Below are positions 38,168 through 48,941 of a stretch of 64,000 nucleotides of DNA, in pieces. A program made the position numbers and the translations under genes. The notes beneath the pieces are model-generated. The model did no database searches and was not told the DNA's origin. It worked only from the letters and a program-made list of their open reading frames with translations. This DNA comes from Isoetes taiwanensis (taxonomy: Eukaryota > Streptophyta > Lycopodiopsida > Isoetales > Isoetaceae). Numbering within the stretch: the stretch's first letter is position 1; the number at the start of each line of letters is the position of its first letter. The stretch lies in NCBI GenBank assembly GCA_021234155.1, contig JAJEKV010000053.1:9247798-9311797 (forward strand), in the 5' to 3' direction.

Positions 38168-39069
38168 TCGACCACGTTTTGGCCTCCATAACGTAAACCC
38201 TACAATAACCTGGCAAGGCACAGGGTTTGCGTTTTGGAGGCTATACCCTAGCCAGATTGGACCAGGATCTTGCACAATGTCATGAGGTAGTGGGAGGGCG
38301 TTGACGCCAGATGATGGAGCCCTAAAACCTTCCAGAAGAAGTTCGACCTAAAGGTCCTCTCTGGAGGGTCCCCGCCACGACGGACGCAACTCTCCCACCC
38401 CGAATCGTGATCCGACCGCCAACGGACTCAAACATCAACATTACCCTGGAGACCAAGTTTCGTGGGTAGAAGACCACCCCTGCTCCCGGAAGCGCCAAAG
38501 TAGCTCATGTCCAACACGTTCGTAGTGAATTGGCCTTAGCGAAGGGTGCAGAATACTGCCATGTAGAGGGTTCGTGTTTCTTTTGCTGCAAAAAATGACC
38601 GTGTAACTTGGTCCCTAGGGTAATTTCGCTGTTTCGGATGATATGGCGAAGTCAAATCTCCATTCCGGGGCCTTTGTACTGCCCGAACGACAAAACACTT
38701 GGGTTTCTACACTCGAGTGCAGACACTTTATGGTTTTATACGCTTCTCCCCGACATGATCTTGAATTTTTGAGCCTGCTCCGAAGCAAGTTACTTGAATG
38801 GAGAATTCAACGGTCGGATAGGGAAACCGAGTTTCCGGAAGGGAGGCATTGGCATTTGCCCTCCCGGAGGAGCACTGGTAGGAAAGCCTGCTTCGGTAAA
38901 TCCAAACCCCATTTCGCCGGGTTCTATTGCTTCTTACGTTTTCAATCGCAGCAAATTCTCGACCATGTCTCAAGTGCAACCGAATAAAAAACTCGACCTC
39001 CATAACGTAAACCCCACAATAACCTAGCAACCCATTGGGTTTACGCTTTGGAGGCCAAAACGTGGTCGA
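38168..39069 (-). mobile_element. Inverted fourth copy of the 0.8-kb unit, bounded by 20-bp inverted repeats
   Basis: The unit is reversed and flanked on both sides by the 58-nt hairpin (38183-38240 and 38997-39054). Outside these, TCGACCACGTTTTGGCCTCC on the left is matched by its exact complement ending at 39069. A body with perfect 20-bp terminal inverted repeats looks like a non-autonomous DNA transposon of about 0.9 kb. I find no clean target duplication. Confidence 0.75.
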
Positions 39070-39673
39070 CTTATGCATAATGCAATATCATCCATAAGCA
39101 TATTGAGAAATCCTCAAACGAAGTATCTTAAAAAAGGAAGTTACAATGAGAAAGAATTAGATAGTTAGGCATTACCCACTAATCTAAATACGAAGAAAGT
39201 TAGTGGATAAGACCGGCAAGGGTTACTTCGGCTACTTCTGTGGGTTTGAACTTTCCTTATGGGACACGAGCAACTAATTTTCACCATCGCCTAGATAAAT
39301 CACACTAAGTCTAGACCGAGAAAATAATTTCGATAAACAAATTAAGTAGTGCCAAATGGATAGTTAATCGTTTCAAATAGGAATTGTCAATTCTATTGCA
39401 TCCATACTCCTTAGGAAGCTTAGTCAACGATTTAAAGGATTCCTATACGTATATGACAAAGATATTCTCGATGCAATTGTTTGGAATTGGGGAGCTGCCA
39501 AACTATAACATCTAGCCACTAGTTTAGAGGATTACCATGCAGGGAGCTCGATACCTTCGGTGCACATGACTCGGAAGCAAGGTTTTCCCGAGCAAGGTTT
39601 TCCCGAGTTTGTGTTTAGGTTTAAGGTGTTAGCTGTGGTATTTTGCTTGCTCCAACAATTACATCTCTAATTC
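39070..39673. other. Intergenic, no gene recognised
   Basis: AT-rich, no frame or repeat of note. Confidence 0.5.
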
Positions 39674-39792
39674 TTAGTGCAAATCGTCTAAGTGCAATAA
39701 GTTATCTTGTTTTTCAAAGAACCATTGGATTCTTAGTGCAAATCGTCTAAGTGCAATAAGTTATCTTGTTTTTCAAGGAACCATTGGATTCT
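39674..39792. repeat. 60-bp tandem duplication, 2 copies
   Basis: The unit runs from TTCTTAGTGCAAATCGTCTA through AGTGCAATAAGTTATCTTG to GAACCATTGGA; one base differs between copies. Confidence 0.9.
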
Positions 39793-39904
39793 TAGTGAAA
39801 CCGTTAGAAAGAACCATTGGATAAGATAAATTAGATACAATTAAAACCATTGGATGACGTGGATAACTATTGGATCGTCTATAGCGAACCTTAGTACCAA
39901 CTAG

Positions 39905-40405
39905 ATATAGGCATGGTTTAATGGTGTTCCACTAATGATATCCAAAATGGGGGGATAATGTTAGGATATTGCGTAGTCTTGCCATTTTATAATGCTTGGG
40001 GATTTGTTGCAATGGTCCTATTCCCCATAAACAATTACATCTCAAATTCTTAATGGTCTAAATTATACCAAGATGTAGGAACGGTTTAATGGTGTTCCAC
40101 TAACGATATCCAAAATGGGGGAATAATGTTAGGATATTGCATGGTCTTGCCATTTTAATGCTTGGGGATTTCTTGCAATGGTCCTTTCCTCCATAAAGAA
40201 ATACATCTCACAATTCTTAATGGTCTGTTATGCAAAAATGTGGCGTGGTTTAATGGTCTTTCTCTAACAATATCCAAAATGTTAGGATATTGTTAGGATT
40301 TTGCGTGGTCCTATGACATTAATGCTTAGGGATTTGTTGCAAATGTCCCCGCACCCCTCAAGGAATACAAATCAAATTCTTGATGGTTTTGTTATGCAAA
40401 AATAG
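39905..40405. repeat. 165-bp tandem repeat, 3 copies
   Basis: Units start near 39910, 40082 and 40247 with GGTTTAATGGTSTTYCWCTAA, then TATCCAAAATG, TTAGGATATTG, AATGCTTRGGGATTT and TTCTTRATGGT. The third is the most diverged. Confidence 0.88.
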
Positions 40406-40439
40406 GCGTTAAGTAATTGAAGTAGTTGAAATAACTTAT

Positions 40440-40985
40440 CTTACATGGAATACTAGTATAAGGACATGTGATCGTGCACGTGCATCACATGTAGCAAATC
40501 AAGTACTCTGTCCTACCACTATAAAGACCCGTGATATGGAAGGATAGGACATGTAGAGAATCAAGTATTCTTTCCTACTTCTATAAAGACATGTGACAAT
40601 AGAAGTATTACACATGTCGTAATTCATGTATTCTTTCCTACAATGCCCTAGCAAATAAAATACTCTGTCCTACTACTATAAAGACATGTGACATGGAAGC
40701 ATACGACATGTAGAGAATCAAGTATTCTTTCCTACTTCTATAAAGACATGTGACAATAGAAGTATTACACATGTCGTAATTCATGTATTCTTTCCTACAA
40801 TGCTTTAGTAAATAAAGTACTCTGTCCTACTACTATAAAGACATGTGAATGGAAGCATAGGACATGTAGAGAATCAAATATTCTTTCCTACATCTATAAA
40901 GACATGTGACAATAGAATTATTAGACATGTAGAAATTCAAGTATTCTTTCCTACAGTGGATTGTATTATAAAATGACATGTCACA
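40440..40985. repeat. Repeat of about 155 bp built on ACATGTGACA/ACATGT motifs, 3-4 copies
   Basis: Units begin near 40503, 40663 and 40814 with TACTCTGTCCTACYACTATAA. They contain AAAGACATGTGACAATAGAA and TCMTGTATTCTTTCCTAC. Each unit itself has an internal half-unit, so it arose by two rounds of duplication. Confidence 0.88.
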
Positions 40986-41017
40986 ATATAGGAAACTACA
41001 AAACAACAGTGGATGTT

Positions 41018-41590
41018 TTAGTCCACTGAAAAAAGAACACCATTATCGAACAAAACCATACCTCCACAAATCCACATGTAGGATTCTTTGAAAACAGGAC
41101 ATGTAGACCTACCAAAACTGATGTTTTCCACAGTGGACCAAAAATCGGGGTGAGTGTGATTTAGTGACTGTGACTGATTGAAGCAACACTTCAAGGCGTC
41201 ATCATCAACTATAATGATGTCTTCCTTCTCCTGAACGCCCAAGTCATCCATCATGTCGCTCAAGCATTTCACAAATATTTTTTTACCTGTAGGATCCTTT
41301 GGGTTATTGAATGACTTACATTTGCTCTGATCCCAAACAGATGCCCAATCTCTATGTAACTCAGGAACTACTCTCAAAACTTCCTGTATATTTCTATTCT
41401 CCATCGACGACCAAATTGCACAACGAAATAAAAAGAAAGCTTGGTCTAACATCTCCTTCAGATACGGGCCGGATATACCCATTTCAGATATGTCTCAAAT
41501 GGTTTCGTGGCATACCATGATAAAGGAAATTGTGCTTTAGGTAACGCTTTTGCGAGCACTCCATTCAAATCGAACACCGAAATTTTGGAG
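41018..41590 (-). pseudogene. FCP1/NIF-type HAD phosphatase domain fragment
   Basis: NIF/FCP1-like phosphatases dephosphorylate Ser, often of the RNA polymerase II tail. The minus strand upstream of the main frame (about 41585-41480) reads SVFDLNGVLAKAL, the HAD motif I region (DxN/D-G-V/T), then a frame change. The open frame 41482-41018 continues IWSSMENRNIQEVL, then WDQSKC, then KKIFVKCLSDM, then EDIIIVDDDALKC, the order of HAD motifs II and III (IWSS; K; VDDD). Two frames are needed to read it, so I call it a pseudogene; an unspliced intron is a less likely alternative. Confidence 0.68.
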
Positions 41591-41644
41591 GAAACCGGAT
41601 TAGGTCTGTAATAATAAAGCACACACTTGTGAGACAAGGAAAAG

Positions 41645-41765
41645 AAAATTGAAATCGCGCTTGGCGATTTTTTTCACTGTTGAATAATTGAAATCGCTAC
41701 CGGGCGATTTTCAATTTGCTTGTTGAAGAATTGAAATCGCTACCGGCGCCATTTTCATTTCGCTT
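41645..41765. repeat. Three tandem units each with an AAATCGC...GCGATTT palindrome
   Basis: Units of about 40 bp: palindrome at 41652, 41691 and 41733, separated by TTTTCAATTTGCTTGTTGAA-like spacers. Core sequences differ (GCTTG, TACCGG, TACCGGCGCC). The same kind of palindrome recurs at 30653, 44020, 47325, 47379 and 47435. Confidence 0.75.
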
Positions 41766-43300
41766 GAATAACATACCTTTTCGGTTCCCCGCTCAACATC
41801 CGCAATGATGAGCTTACTCTCGCCGCCTTTTGGTCCGCCGAAGTGTCACCACATCACTTAGTGTTTGAACTATGGTTGATACTTCATTACTCTTTATGCT
41901 AACCCGACTCGAAGCTTTCCGAATCCAATCGTATCATCTAGGATTTTGTCTTCTTCGTTTGGTGCTACCTACATCCACTTCGCCGGATTTTCCAATGTGA
42001 TTGGAAGGATAGGCACGCCTCGGCCGCATAGTTAAGCCGCTTGCTGTCGATATTCTTCTTTATGCCCTCTATATGCTTTCTCATTTCTTCCCGCCTCTGC
42101 AGCCGGATCTGCGCGGTGTAAGCCGGACTTAGAGCTGGAAGCTTTATTTTTGCACTACCTAGCGGACCCCTAGGTGCCACCTCTAGCACTTTCTCGAAAA
42201 AAATATCGAGGAAGTCCTTGGCTTGACCATCGAGACCACACTTTGGCATTTCCTAGCTAGCTTCAGAGCTTCCCGGCTACATAACCTCCAACATGAAACT
42301 CCCAACACGTAGACTCTAACGGCGGAAGGCTTCAATCGTAAAACTCGAAGGGCCAAAGAAAACCCGTGACTATTCAGCCTCCCTTTATGCCCTCGGCCAA
42401 GAGCTCATACTTGATTGGTGAATTAAGGACGTGGTCGACCCAGCTTTTCTTCTTCCTCTTCCTCTTCCTCTTCGGCCCGTGTCCACATCCACATCTGCAA
42501 GTCCCTTTCCCTTTGTCTTCGCAATTGATTCGACATAAAAAAACATTCTTCAATAGGGGTTCATCTAGCCGATAGCACGCCAAGCAATCTTCTCACCTTC
42601 CGGTTTCCCCTTGAGTCTTTCATATTCTTTATCATCCATAATGGCTATCATAAGGACTAGCACATGTGAGATCTTACTTTCGGTACTAAACTCACTATCT
42701 TTGTTTTCATCTATCATTACTGCTTGCCTCATCACTTTAATGCATTCGACATCATTTGCAAAGCAGCTAGTGCATATCGTAGGAAATGCCTGAGTGGCAA
42801 ACCGTCACGATAGTATAATGCATCTCGATCGTCAAACCACCGCATGTGTTGAAGAAGGTGCCAGAATCATCCCTGTGGTCCATCTCGTGCCACGGCTATC
42901 AAGAACAAATAGAGTGATGTCGGGCTTGGCCCTTCACCTACCTCCGCATGGCACACTTATAACCAAAGTGGACACCTTATAGAAAAAGGAGACTCGTCTC
43001 TTCCGCCGCCTTCTTCACCAAAGCAACTTTTCTTTTTAGGTCGACGAACCTTCGTGAATCCCCTTAAGAGTTGCCACATTCTTCGCCTTTTGCTGCTTCA
43101 CAAAATCTTTTGACCAAAATACATATTTCTTAATGTCATCATTAGATACGTTGTACTTTTGCATTAAGCCTATCTCTGATAACATCATGTCTCCTGAGAG
43201 CCTTTGCAGTTCTTCACCAACAGCTTTTTTCAGGACTTTCATATTCTTTATCGATTCGCATGCATCTTCGAAAGATGTCAAGTGCTTTGTTTATGACGTT
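41766..43300 (-). pseudogene. Decayed coding pieces, family unrecognised
   Basis: Two minus-strand frames look protein-like. 42249-41965: KDFLDIFFEKVLEV, then IRLQRREEMRKHIEGIKKNI. 43281-43036: FEDACESIKNMKVLKKAVGE, then IGLMQKYNVSNDDIKKYVFW. They may belong with the phosphatase fragment downstream as parts of one gene or one element, but no family is recognisable. A CTTCCTCTTCCTCTT run lies at 42448. Confidence 0.35.
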
Positions 43301-46300
43301 TTCTTGTAGATAACTTCCTTTCTCGATGCAACTATCTAGAACGAGATTAATTCGCATCATCCAATCCTTGTGCCTTTCTCATTTCGCGGATACCTATATC
43401 AAAAATAGACGATCTTATGAGGAAACCCGCCATACGAATCCGCAACTTCTTTTCCTAATAGGCGTCCCAAAATTGTTCCACTTTTCCCATACCGGGTCAA
43501 GAAAAACAATCTTGCGTATCCTTTGGCACCGTTTGCTCTTTCTCGCCCAGCTTGTGCATCCCCTTTTTTTCTTCTTTGATCTAGTGGCCTTGTTCTTGTC
43601 CTCAGATTATGGTTTGGCACGATGTCCTTTCTAGTAATTTGAATTCGCACTCTTAGATTGCCCTTGTCCGGTCGGCATTGGTTTTCCATATTCGATCCAT
43701 TGGTTACGAAGCGCACATTAATCGCTCCACATACCTGACCGCAAAATATGGGCCGTTAGATAAAAAAAAATAAACAGTCGCGAAAGTAACAATATAAACG
43801 CCGCCAGCGCCAAGCATAATCACGTATTTACAAAGAACGCGGGCGCCGCCGATTTCTTCATGATGAAGAATTCGCGGCCAGCGCCGCTTGTAAATCCGCC
43901 ACACAAATAACAACATAAAACGCCAGGCCGCGTTTTGCTAATCACGTATTTAGAAAATCGCAGCCCATATGAAGAAATCGCCCCAGCGCCGCTTTCTAAA
44001 TAAATACGCGATTAGCTTAAAACGCCACCGGGCGCCATTTGGAACGCTATGTGTGGAACATAAAATACCTTTTGTACAGAATGTCTTTCCCATGTCATTC
44101 AAGAGCGCCGATTTCGCTAATTCTCGCCGCCGTTGTGGAGCCACCGAGGAATCGGCAATTTCTCGATCAATACGCCTATAGAATAACCGATTTCCAGCTT
44201 TTTTGTGCTTGACTCATCAAAACCTTCGCGCTTCCACCAATGCCGGCCATCTATTATCATGAAGTGAATATCGAGGTTGCCGCTAAATCTTCAAGTTTAT
44301 TCCATATCAACACCTTCTTCGCCTTCATATCAAAAGGCACCACATCCGCCGCATTGGCACCCACCCCGGTTTTCTATCATGCCGCCGACTATTTCCATTG
44401 CGTCTTTTGTCAAATCTTCACGACAAACATAGCCTTCGTGGACCTGAAAAGCCCGTCGACATGGATAGGATGCGTGAAGCTAAGGCCCGTGGATACTTGT
44501 CGACATATTTCTTGAGTTTGCTCATGGCCTCTAACCGCCTCGCCTTTGTCATCATCACTAGTCATATCCGTAATGCCTAGAACGCCCGGGTGTTTCCCCG
44601 CTCTAGAACTTGCATCTTCCTTCTCTTTTTAAAGCTTGTAGGTACGCACTAGCCGACGGCCTTTGTACTTGATTGCTCTTCTCACAAAATGAGAGACCTT
44701 CACATATTTTTTTTTTTGGTGTCAATAGATCACCACCGACCAGCCAAATTTGAAGAGGTTATCTGCGGCCTCATCCGCTCTTAGGCGCTCTCTTTAAAGG
44801 AACTAGCACCGAGAATTTAACTTCTTCAATACTTTTTTATTTTTCTCGACCCGCTTCAAGTAATCACGGAACAAGAAGAATCGCCCCGTTTCTTCGCATG
44901 TGATCGTAATACCTTGTTTCTTCATTTGATCTGCTTTCCTTAACTCTAGACATGAAAATCAGATCTGCGCTTTCCGCTAGTCTTGAAGATCTCCACATAC
45001 CATTCGTGAGCCCTCTGGTAGATCTTCTTCGACATGGAGGCTCTACCCGAGCCTTCATTATTTCGGCCGATCGCCAATGGTCACAACGCAGTGCCAAATC
45101 AGAATCGATACATCTTCATCCGTTCTTGGTTTTTTCTCGCGTGCAGATGTCCCCTCGACCCCGCTAAGCAGTTTTGCTTTTCTTTTCACATTTTTAGAAG
45201 ATCCCGAAAGTTACAATCATGTGGTGAGCAATGAAATCGCTGGCCGCGTTTTTCATAGACGCCTTTACTTTCAAAAACATAAATTGTACATAGGGAAAGT
45301 AGCGAGACAACCAAAACCACTCATAATTATAAATCGCCGAGCGCTCTTAAGAGGGGACCTACATGACACTTCTCTTTTTTATAAGAGACATACTAGGCTA
45401 CAAAAAAAGACTTGTCAAAAAGAACTGAGAATACGTATAAAGACTTACACGGTCTACATTATACAAAATGGAGAATTGTTCCAACAAAAACATATCTGAG
45501 TAAAGGAGAAGATTATAACAAAAACACACAAAACAAGGTAATAAAACCAAAGAGAAATGACACGAAACAATATGAAAGGTAGACAATACACGAGACACGA
45601 TACACGTAAAAATACACCGGTTGAAAAACATCCTAGAAACCTAACAATAAAAGGGACACGTAAATCAATTACAAAACAAAAAAAAGATCAATTACCCGAG
45701 GCGCTTGTTGGATCAAAACTTTCGCTTGTTCAAGCCACCTCCGTGCTTGATTTGTGCTTTGGGCTGTCGCCCACCTCTACCAAATTCGGCCGCCGCCGAT
45801 CCTCTAGACGCCATAGAACTGCAAGTCGCGGATAGTATGAGATCGGGGTTTTGGTTTAAACTTATATGTATGTTCATAATCTAGGGCGCCGATTTACAAA
45901 TCCGTAAATTCAAATTTGCGCCCTTTTAAATTTATACCGCCTTTAATTAACCGCCCGTCCGGCTCATTTACAAATTTAAATTGTGTTTTTCTTTTTAGTG
46001 CAATTTCAAGATAACAATTAATTATTAATTTCAAGAAACGATATGTGGCAATCTACTACCACCTAATCGGCCACCTACTATCGGGCGCCCAAGATCATTC
46101 CTAGTATCGAGCGCCCAAGAACAATCGACTATCGAGAGCGCAAGATCCGTTCGATCCCATTCGATCGATCGAGCCGCCTTTCAATCCATTCGATCGAGCC
46201 GCCTTCAATTCCCATTCGATGTCTGGCTGAACTATGGTGAATTCAATGCATTCTCTTGTTCTCAATTTTTCGCCCTCTATTTTTACAATGCATTCGGTTC

Positions 46301-46915
46301 TTTATCGCTGTCGAGAAGAATGCTATCTTTTAACAAAGAAACTTGAAGCCCGAGTAGGATTGTGTAAAATCAAGATTTGAATCCAAGTTCTATGTGTCAT
46401 GGTGTTCCTCTTGGAACAAGTTTCGTAAGATTTCTATTCTAAACCGCAATTATGAAGATGAGGCTCTTCCAAGAAGACATCCCTAAGGGCATATACATTT
46501 AGGTGAAGCGTGGGCACATTTGTAGCATGGCCAAAAGAACGTCTCGAAAAAGGTATGTATATTTGGATATTCAAAAAAAAAAATATATCATATCATCTCA
46601 AGTGATGTTGTGAACTTTGTATTCTTTGATGCTCTTTAGCCAATCATATCAACCCCATGAAACTACACATTAATGAAAATATGTAGTTTCTTGGGGTTGG
46701 TCATAATCTTGGAGGGCATCACAGATTCAATGTTTTCGACATTGCATATAAAAAAAAAAAAAACTAATGACGTAAAAAGTATAGTGCAAATTGCGCCAGC
46801 GCCGAGTTTGTATTCATATTCCAAAAAGTTATGTACATTTCTTCTTCTCCAAAAATGCGCCAGCGCCAATTCTTTTCTATCTCTACAATATGTCGACAGT
46901 GCCCACTTCATCCGC
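43301..46915. other. Gene-poor region with scattered GCGCC motifs
   Basis: Many short frames on both strands, none with a domain. CGCCAGCGCC-type motifs occur near 43797, 43878, 43983, 46796 and 46860. The sequence may be a very decayed continuation of the minus-strand coding pieces. Around 46150-46220, CATTCGATCGAGCCGCC is repeated. Confidence 0.4.
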
Positions 46916-47314
46916 CTAATCCCGCAAGAAGTCCCACCTGAACCACCCCCGATATGACAGATCCTCATCTTTCCTGAGGATGTCGAGTCTCCAAACCAGA
47001 GTGTTGTATCGATCCCTGATACTATAAATCAAATCCTTGTACTTATTTGTTGGCATGAGCCTTACTAAGAGCATGAGGAGTCTGATATGTCCATAGATGC
47101 GATGGAAGTGTACCCATGGCCCCTGATACAGGCTGTCTAATGGATTCTCCAACTCTCTTTGAACGTTTTGAACAGCACACTCAAGTAATATCTTGTACAG
47201 GGTCCAGAGTTGATGGTCGTCCAGGGAACTAGAACCAGCCAGTGTATTTGAACCAGCCAGTGTCCATGCATAAGGAAAATCCATGGCACTAGAACGAGAG
47301 AAAGTAATTAGCAC
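46916..47314 (-). CDS. Hypothetical 132-aa protein, possibly a gene fragment
   Basis: Open frame with protein-like composition: LDDHQLWTLYKILLECAVQN, then LDSLYQGPWVHFHRIYGHIR, then KYKDLIYSIRDRYNTLVWRL. Helical, Trp/Tyr/Leu-rich, no signal peptide or known motif. There is no clear start context. It lies upstream on the same strand as the decayed 41-43 kb pieces and may be an exon of the same former gene. Confidence 0.38.
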   Translation of the reverse strand: MLITFSRSSAMDFPYAWTLAGSNTLAGSSSLDDHQLWTLYKILLECAVQNVQRELENPLDSLYQGPWVHFHRIYGHIRLLMLLVRLMPTNKYKDLIYSIRDRYNTLVWRLDILRKDEDLSYRGWFRWDFLRD

Positions 47315-47830
47315 AGATCTATTTCACACGCGCCTGGCGCGATTTGTATAGAGCCGTATGAAATTGAAATGCCAACTAAAACGCTACCGGGCGCGATTTG
47401 ATTAACCTAGTGGAAAACGTAACCCAAAAAATAGAAATGCGCCAAGCGCGATTTCTCCCATTCCAACATATTATTCTAACAAAATGCATAATGCGTAATG
47501 TAATGCACGCGAAATGTAATCAAAAATATAAAGCCGCTAGAGCAGATATATAATAATAATACTCCTTGTTTAGTTCAATATTTAGTTCATTGTTTTAGTT
47601 CATTATTTAGAAACGAGATAGAGGAAGAGCTAGTGAAGATCTCAGGATCTATGATCTATGATCTAGATCATAGAGCAAGATCATAGATCGATATGAAATA
47701 GAAATGATAGAGTAATATGATATGATAGAGAACGGATATGATATGAAATAGAACCGATGCATGTAAAAGTAAATAACATGCTTTATGGAAAATAACTACT
47801 TTATGTAAATAACAAGAAATACTAACCCGA
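47315..47830. other. Intergenic with GC-rich palindromes and a GATC-rich dyad
   Basis: Palindromes at 47325, 47379 and 47435. A GATCTATGATCTATGATC stretch followed by its inverted form near 47645-47690 can fold back. No gene. Confidence 0.55.
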
Positions 47831-47835
47831 AAACC

Positions 47836-48400
47836 TTAAGAAGTGATTCGAGAAGCCTTAAGAAGCCGAGAAAAGCAATAGCAAATAATTTGGAGAAAAA
47901 GCAATAGCAATTGAGAAGCTTTAACACAAAAACCAAAGTTATTCAAAGTCGAAAAGCCAAAAACCGTAAAACCTTGTATAGAGCCTACAAACCTTTGTAT
48001 AGAACCTTGTATTGAGCCGAAAAAGCATATAGAAGCCGAAAAAGCATATAGAAGCCGAAGTTTAAAGCGTAAAAGCGTAAAAGCCGAGTAGAAACCTTTT
48101 TTATTTAAAAACCTTTGAGCCGAAAACCCTAAAAGTAAGATTGTAGAAGCAAAAAAACTCGAAAAGCCAGATAAAAACAGATTGTAGAAGCCGAAAGCGC
48201 AGATAAAAAAAGATAAAAAGCGATAGAAGCCGAAGTTCAAAGCGTATAGACGCCGAGAAGCCGAGATTGAAGCAGCGTAAGCCAAGTTTGAAGCAAGATA
48301 ATAGAAGCCGAGAAGCGCATTGAAGCAAATAGAAGCCGAGAAGAAATTGGAAGCGTAAAGCAGAAATTGGAAGCGCCTGAATGCCCGAATTGGAAGCTTA
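47836..48400. repeat. Degenerate GAAGCCGA repeat array
   Basis: About 0.55 kb of units such as AGAAGCCGAAAAAGCATAT and GTAAAAGCGTAAAAGCCGAG. The minus-strand frames (48285-47836 and others) are Phe/Ser-rich translations of this array and I do not treat them as genes. Confidence 0.8.
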
Positions 48401-48514
48401 AAAGTGAGAGAGAAAAGTTCAAAACGAATGCTAACTTGAAATAATAATCGCTTTCAAAATTTCGTACACGCGCCATTATAACTTCCGCGAAAATTTATTG
48501 CACTAAGTTAATTG

Positions 48515-48760
48515 TTTTAAGGACCATGATTTTATCCCTTGTAATAACAATGTTAAATTTATTATAAGGGTTATTATAGGATACCAAGGTTATCCCTTGT
48601 AATAATAAGGTTAAATTTATTATAAGGGTTATTATAGGATACCAAGGTTATCCCTTTAATGGTTAAGTTAACCTTTTAAGGTTAACCCTCATAAGGGTTA
48701 TCCCTTTTACAAGGTTAAAATTTATTACAAAGGTTATTATAGGATACAAGTTATAAGGCT
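48515..48760. repeat. AT-rich tandem repeat, about 65-bp unit
   Basis: The unit contains TTATCCCTTGTAATAATAAGG, TTAAATTTATTATAAGGG and TTATTATAGGATACCAAGG. There are two near-identical copies, then a rearranged third. Confidence 0.88.
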
Positions 48761-48941
48761 AATAAGTAGAGGGTTTTATTTATATATAATGTTGAGGAAA
48801 ATAACTTGGGGAATCCCATTATATAAATAGAATGATCAAATAGAATAAGACATATGAGGCTTTCATTTATGAACATGTTATTGAGAGGTTATTTGGATAT
48901 GCTAACTTACTATATATTTTTATGCATTCTAGGTCAATGGC

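Noticed and set aside
35929-39078. Arg/Pro-rich frames recurring in each 0.8-kb unit
   Set aside because: They shift frame between units and have no conserved start or stop; the repeat is not coding by this evidence.
47836-48476. Phe/Ser-rich 149-aa and neighbouring frames as membrane proteins
   Set aside because: The DNA is a degenerate GAAGCCGA repeat; composition follows the repeat in every frame.
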